Source of the DNA: Sipunculus nudus
Taxonomy: Eukaryota; Annelida; Sipuncula; Golfingiida; Sipunculidae
NCBI GenBank assembly: GCA_026874595.1
Contig: CM049311.1
Location: 45,697,676-45,761,675, forward strand
Direction of reading: 5' to 3'
DNA length: 64,000 nt
Shown here piece after piece: positions 59,465 through 64,000 of this stretch; position 1 is the first letter of the stretch, and each line of letters begins with the position of its first letter. The position numbers and the translations under genes are program-made. Under the pieces are notes generated by a model that saw only the letters and a list, made by a program, of their open reading frames with translations, was not told the DNA's origin and did not search any database.

Positions 59465-59880
59465 TGTGGATGATGCTGATAACAAATCCACGTATCAATA
59501 TGTGCTTCATTTCCAAGACAGACTGAGCGACACATGTAGTGCAGTGGGATCGTCACACATTAGGAAAATCGGCCAATCGGTACAAAAAATACTATGAATT
59601 TGGGAAATACCAGCGGAAATTTGAAGTTGGAGATGAGGTTTTGTTGTAACTGCTTACAGATCGTAAGAAACTACTTGTTCAATGAAAGGGCCACTTGCCA
59701 TTGTGGATAAAGTTGGTGACCTTGATTATAATGCAATGGTCGACGGGAAGGTAAAGACTTTCCATGTTTATTTGCTCAAACGTATCATGTTAGATCTAAG
59801 CCCCAAACACATCCTGTCTGCAGTGATTATAGATCCTGTAGCCCAATCTACTGCAGATGATACAAGGTGCAGAGAGGCCA
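59465..59880 (+). pseudogene. Gypsy integrase C-terminal remnant
   Basis: Plus-strand pieces read TYQYVLHFQDRLSDTC (about 59492), then after a frameshift NRYKKYYEFGKYQRKFEVGD EVLLL, LTDRKKLLVQ, and after another shift KGPLAIVDKVGDLDYNAMV DGKVKTFHVYLLKRIM (59685-59790). This succession is the typical end of a Gypsy integrase: the helical tail, then the small SH3-like domain with the KGP..VV.KVG..DY signature. Stops and frameshifts make it inactive. The N-terminal zinc and catalytic parts are absent. Confidence 0.75.
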
Positions 59881-59887
59881 AAAACAA

Positions 59888-59955
59888 AAGATAGCCAGGT
59901 CCTTTCTTGGCGTTACTGGTTATTACCGAAAGTTTGCTACAAACTTTAACGGATT
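59888..59955 (+). pseudogene. Gypsy RT thumb fragment joined after integrase
   Basis: IARSFLGVTGYYRKFATNF (59891-59947) is the conserved RSFLG..GYYR.F segment at the RT/RNase H boundary of Gypsy elements. It lies about 100 bp downstream of the integrase end in the same orientation. The order integrase then RT supports a Gmr1-like layout with an internal deletion, unless two elements were joined by chance. Confidence 0.6.
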
Positions 59956-59985
59956 TTGGTACAGGTATAATATGAGCAGATACTA

Positions 59986-60115
59986 GTCTACTCCAGACGA
60001 CATATAGCCTTGTTCTCGCTGGTTTAGTGGAACAACAGTTTTTATCCAGACAGAAGAGATATATCGTGTGAAACGTTAGAATTAGTAGTAGACTGCCGAG
60101 AGGGATTTGACAAAA
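59986..60115 (+). repeat. Dispersed repeat pair, copy 1
   Basis: About 130 bp similar to 62593-62725: shared CTCCAGnCGACAnATAGCCT, GTTCTCGCT, ACAACnCAGTTTTT, TCCAGACAGA, GAAACGTT and GACTGCCG, in the same order and orientation. Nature unknown. Confidence 0.6.
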
Positions 60116-60260
60116 AGGTTTGGTCCACTGTGTAAAGAGTGCTTTTCCAGCAATGTTTCGTGAGCTCAGAAAAGTGCCACAGAGATGCTAACAGATTACG
60201 GGAGCGAAGTACCCAAATAGCTCAGAGGGCGTTCCCGAAGTAAGACACTGATGCACTTAA

Positions 60261-60655
60261 CTCGATAGCCAAAGACAGTTTGTTAGAGGACTGACTCTTA
60301 TTGAAATGAAGAGGCATGTAGACCTTATTTGTCCATCCAATCTGGAGGAAGCCATCAGCCTCGCAACTCAATACGAGTCGTTTGAGGAAGGAGAAGGTTT
60401 CAGGCCAGAAAGTAATTTTCGACCGAGGCCAGCTCCTGTGAATGTACCGGGGACACAAAATGACGAACAGATAAGAGCGCTCCGAGAACAAGTAAAAGAG
60501 TTTATGGGTGAGGAGACTGGTGCAGGACAGCCGGGGTCAGCTGGTACAAGGCGATAGTGATACTCGTGAGGCAAGAAGTGACTGAAAGCCAGTCCCCAGT
60601 TCTAATTCAGGACCAGCACAACTGTGTTTCAGATGTGGCCAGCTTGCAACTTCAA
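60261..60655 (+). pseudogene. Second Gypsy element: gag C-terminal remnant
   Basis: From about 60261, DSQRQFVRGL is followed by MKRHVDLICPSNLEEAISLA TQYESFE (60306 on) and a Pro/Arg-rich linker ending near TGA 60555. A broken zinc knuckle CFRCGQL lies at about 60628-60648. This matches the end of a Gypsy capsid followed by nucleocapsid. No capsid start is visible upstream. Confidence 0.65.
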
Positions 60656-61251
60656 GAGTTCGTCTAAGCGAGTGTATTGAGGTACCACCCAAACATGAGT
60701 TGAGAGCACCTGCTTGTTTAGAAAATCTAAGGGATAAGGAAGGTCAGCCGGTGGTGGGTTTGGTGCAGCATCTAATGTCAGTGGTCGAGGAGACGGGATT
60801 CTTCATGGGAACAGCTCTAGTCAATACCACAAGTTGTGCGTCCAGTCACCTTGATGAACCAAGGTGAAGAGACGGAGTACTTACCCTCCGGACTCACAGT
60901 GGTGGAAGAGGTTAATACAGTCAGTGGTGTGCGGCTGCCCTCTGCCAGTAATGTGCCTGAACACTTGAAACATATCTTACAGGAGATTTCAGATAGGTTT
61001 AGTCCTGACCAGGGAAACCAAGAATGACGACTGTTGGCCGAATACAGTGTTTGCATCACCACACAAAGCATTGGGACTCACCGGTTTTTAGAACAAACTA
61101 TAATTACGAGGGTCGCCAACATGTAAAACAACATCCACGGAACTCGCCGCCAGCCGACAAGAAAAGGCTTACCAAGAGAACGACAAGATGTGACGGTCCA
61201 AGGGCTAGTACTATTGCATTTGTGACCAAGCGTAATACGCTCCCGAGGTAG
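60656..61251 (+). pseudogene. Second Gypsy element: protease-RT linker and RT start remnant
   Basis: RPVTLMNQGEETEYLPSGLT VVEEV and VPEHLKHILQEISDRFSPDQ (60836-61027) match the linker after protease that leads into RT. VKQHPRNSPPADKKR and ASTIAFVTKRNTLPR (about 61120-61251) match the first RT block (KQHPRRLPP ... S.W.S..V.V.K.DG). The pieces lie in different frames and the catalytic core is missing. The protease itself was not recognised. Confidence 0.65.
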
Positions 61252-62160
61252 CGGAAATCTTGCGCTTCTAAAGAAGCAACTGATTTTCCCGCTGCCTGCT
61301 TTGACCGTTTTTGATACACTTAGACACCAGGTGGCGGTTCGTTGTCTGCTGAGAAAAAAAAAACGTTCGTATGATGTGACAAGCAGCCAACCAGATGCCA
61401 TATAACAAACACTCGACAGGCATCCTGGCTTTGCCCATAGCTGCGCTTCAAGCGCCGCTGGATGACAGTTTATGGTCGAATTTTAATTGCTCCCTCTGCA
61501 TTCTCACCGGCCGGCATCCTATGTGCCCAAGGACCTAAGCAAACCACGTGCGGGGCCATTCTCTCTGAGCCTGAGGCCTGTTCAGACGGTTGCCGGGGCG
61601 ATGAGCTGTCACTCAAAACGAAATGAACAACATTGGCTCCGTGAATTCCCCGCTTGGCTGGTAAACTGTTTTGCCTTCCAGCATAGGGTCTCATCTGATT
61701 GGACGAAAATACAGTGATTCCTTCTGGTGTAGCGATTTCGGATACGAGGTCAAACCAAACACCGCTTACGATATAGATAGGTAAAGCGCTGTGTAAAGAG
61801 CGTACAGGCGTAATGGATCAACAGATTTTGCATAACCCATAGGCGTTCAAACGAGGTGATGCCAGGATGCAAAGTCAAGTACTATGTGTCGGTTTGTTGT
61901 TCCAGCTGAGATCCGCAGAAAGATAATGATGAAGCTGAATGGTCACTAAGACGCTCCGGAGCTTCAGACAGCGGTTTTACTGGCCTCGACTTCGGGGAAC
62001 GTGCATGGAACGTTGATGCAGACGATGCAGAGCCTGCGGGGCAGGTGGCCGTGGTAAAGAAAAACAAGTGGGCCATGACGCTCGGCTAAATTCAAGGAAC
62101 CTTGAACAATGGATACAATGACTCCCAGAGTGATCGTATCATGCATTTTGCCAATAGACC
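61252..62160. other. GC-balanced stretch, no assigned gene
   Basis: Open frames occur on both strands (for example 61487-61717 plus and 61470-61694 minus), without recognisable domains. It probably contains further retroelement or UTR debris, given the flanks. Confidence 0.4.
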
Positions 62161-62480
62161 TAAGATATAGGTTACAGTGACTTTATTCTACATCCAGCTG
62201 CTACCATTTGTGCCAATCTGACTAACAGAGTGTTAAAATCATGTTTTTTTCACAAAGCCTACAGAATATAAGTCACAGTGACATTTCAGGTTTTCAAGAA
62301 TTTTTTACAGGAACCTCCCTGGGTCTTAATCAAATTAGAAGTTTCTTAGTCAAACTGTAACCAATCATGCAAATCTGTCCTATAGGGTGCTTAAATCATG
62401 TTCTTTCACATATCTTGCAAAATATAATATAGGTCACTTTGACCTAATTTCAGGATTCCAAGAAGATTCTGGCCTATTAA
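62161..62480 (+). mobile_element. Dispersed-family fragment with about 160-bp internal repeats
   Basis: Three IR3-like sites at 62169-62183, 62270-62284 and 62431-62445 sit in repeated surroundings. The last two share TTAAAATCATGTT, TTTCACA, the IR3 site and ATTTCAGG at a spacing of 161 bp. The internal style matches copy A. Termini are not visible. Confidence 0.5.
62431..62445. promoter_or_regulatory. Perfect IR3 (AGGTCA-CTT-TGACCT)
   Basis: The third exact copy of the inverted AGGTCA pair with 3-bp spacing in this window, followed by AATTTCAGG as at 20881-20890 (AATTTTAGG). Motif match only. Confidence 0.5.
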
Positions 62481-62592
62481 CAGCCAGACTGTTTCATATG
62501 AAGGTCTCAAAATTAGAGTAAAAAATATGTAAAAATTCGAAAAAATACAGGTGGCGCCACCAATCTGAAGGAACTGATGAAACGCTCCATGA

Positions 62593-62725
62593 GTCTTCTC
62601 CAGTCGACAGATAGCCTAGTTCTCGCTCAGAGCCGAGAGAGCAACAACGCAGTTTTTTTCCAGACAGACTGGATATATTGTAGGAAACGTTGGAATGAGC
62701 GGTGGACTGCCGGAAGTAGCTGCTT
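62593..62725 (+). repeat. Dispersed repeat pair, copy 2
   Basis: Counterpart of 59986-60115, preceded here by CAGGTGGCGCCACCAATCTG. The pair surrounds the second Gypsy fragments but also lies inside their expected pol region, so LTR identity is unlikely. Confidence 0.6.
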
Positions 62726-62954
62726 GTAAGTACTGCTTTGTGGTCGTTAACTTGTTTTCGCTGTTTTTTTTTCTGGTGTTTGCACTGCCTCTCAGTGCCC
62801 CCCCCCCTTCCAATTTTCAATTGCAGAACCGGTAAAATCGTCTAACCAGAAAAACCTTATAGAATTGAAAAATAGACCTTCGATGTCGGGTAGAACTATA
62901 CACAAATTAGGCGGAAATCGCAGTTCCTTTAACTGACAAGAAAGGGTCAAAATA

Positions 62955-63230
62955 GCATGGTGAGATTCGGAGATGCTCAGGAGAACACATATTTAAAAGA
63001 GAAAGCAAAGCTCTCCAGAGCTGGATGAACGATTTTGTATGAGATGCGACGCATCAGAGATAGGGGTTGGTAGTATCCTGTCACAAGAACTTGATGGGAA
63101 ATGCACCGATTAGCTTATGCCAGTCGAAAATTACTTCCCCATGAGCAAAATTGCTCCGTTACCAAGCGGGCATGTCTTACAGTCCACAGGCTATTGGTTT
63201 GTATTTTGAAAGCTAAAGGTATAAACAAGA
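62955..63230 (+). pseudogene. Gypsy RT thumb to RNase H remnant
   Basis: The plus strand reads GDAQENTYLKEKAKLSRAG (thumb end, about 62970), then in the next frame DASEIGVGSILSQELDGKCT (about 63048-63107), the RNase H start DAS..G.G..L.QE.DGK. After another shift QSKITSP, LLRYQAG and QAIGLYFES correspond to the following conserved blocks. Several stops and shifts are present. It may be the far part of the second Gypsy element, separated by deletions and insertions. Confidence 0.65.
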
Positions 63231-64000
63231 AAGTCATAAAATTAGCTCTGTTTATGCAGACCTTCAAATTTACAACATAGCCAGACGGGGGGAGGGGGGG
63301 GGGGGGGGGGTTCTTACCCATACTTACCCCAGGTTGTCTGAGCAGAGTGCCTGCTGCATGAAAGATATACATTATGTCTAGTTGTCATATAGTAAGATTG
63401 TAAGGTGGAGTAGTTTTACATGTTAAAGTAAGTTATAAGACAGAATAGGTTACTAGTAGTGTATGATATGGAGATAACTATTATGGAGAAAATACTGTGT
63501 ATATCAGACATATATAATGAATAAAATTTTATGTTCTTTTTAATCCTGTGTGTCTATATATGTGACAGAATGAATCCTCGTGAATCAGGTTGCTTGTAAT
63601 ATGGCAGACTGAGAAAAAATAAATAAGATAACATGTGTACACCTATTCATCTGTTATCTGCTTGGCAGTACTTAGATTAATGATACATTTAATTGCCAAA
63701 TAAGGTAAAAATATGTTTAAGGTTTGACACACAACAATTAGTTGGGACATGTACTAGTCTTAAAATTATAACATAACTGCTGTATAATATTTAACGTGTA
63801 TGGGCAGCGAAGCAGTTAACATTTTTAGCCGAGGTTTATATTTTTTATAAAATATTCATCTAGAAGTTCTCCTTTAGTATAAGTTGGTACAGGAATAACT
63901 GGAAGCAGAACACTGGATTTATGTTACTGGGGCGGGGGGGGGGGGGGGGTGCTTATTCAACTAACATGTCCGAGTCACGGTTCATTACCGGTCAATATCG
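63231..64000. other. AT-rich with long G runs, no gene seen
   Basis: G17 (63294-63310) and G16 (63934-63949) are the notable tracts. No gene or RNA recognised. Confidence 0.5.

Noticed and set aside
59986-62725. The direct repeat pair as LTRs of the second Gypsy element
   Set aside because: RNase H pieces lie beyond the right copy and RT/integrase pieces before the left copy, so the pair does not bracket an element.

Overview
The window looks like nuclear DNA of a marine invertebrate, most likely a bivalve mollusc. This is an inference from four things: AT-rich single-copy sequence, a very high load of minisatellites, a dispersed repeat family with GTCCGTCC-rich starts and CATGGGTC-type ends, and remnants of Gypsy LTR retrotransposons and LINEs of the kinds common in molluscs. 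I see no bacterial operon organisation, no rRNA and no intact cellular gene. The only host-gene candidates are a possible last exon at 19785-19924 and some weak coding-like patches.

Layout: 1-5.7 kb is unique AT-rich DNA with simple-sequence tracts and a GC-richer coding-like patch (744-1142). 5.7-7.7 kb is a 47-bp minisatellite. 8.1-9.3 kb and 11.3-13.7 kb are members of one dispersed repeat family. 14.1-19.7 kb is a 37-bp minisatellite of about 150 units with a higher-order period near 1665 bp, followed by the candidate exon. 21.2-26.1 kb is a decayed Gypsy LTR element on the minus strand: LTR, gag, a large internal deletion, the end of RNase H, polypurine tract, LTR. Its 5' LTR is split by a 2.1-kb insertion. 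27.0-32.5 kb is a 28-bp minisatellite interrupted at 28.6-30.8 kb by a 5'-truncated LINE with only two premature stops in one frame. 35.6-36.1 kb (26 bp) and 38.1-39.7 kb (55 bp) are further arrays. 42.8-44.7 kb is an old LINE whose 3' end runs straight into a 4-kb 26-bp array (44.7-48.7 kb). 49.2-51.9 kb is a 51-bp array that is open on both strands. 52.2-57.1 kb is a 59-bp array split by a 3.5-kb TA-flanked inverted-repeat transposon. 58.6 kb has a tRNA-derived SINE head. 59.5-63.2 kb is a field of broken plus-strand Gypsy pieces.

About a third of the window is tandem repeat, and most of the rest is mobile-element debris. The most interesting signals are: (1) a dispersed repeat family carrying perfect AGGTCAnnnTGACCT inverted repeats, the consensus estrogen-response-element form; (2) the TA-flanked transposon with dense subterminal AACTG/CAGTT motifs, sitting inside a minisatellite; (3) a LINE tail that appears to have seeded a long tandem array; (4) higher-order repeat structure inside the 37-bp and 28-bp arrays. 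Functions are not demonstrated for any of these.
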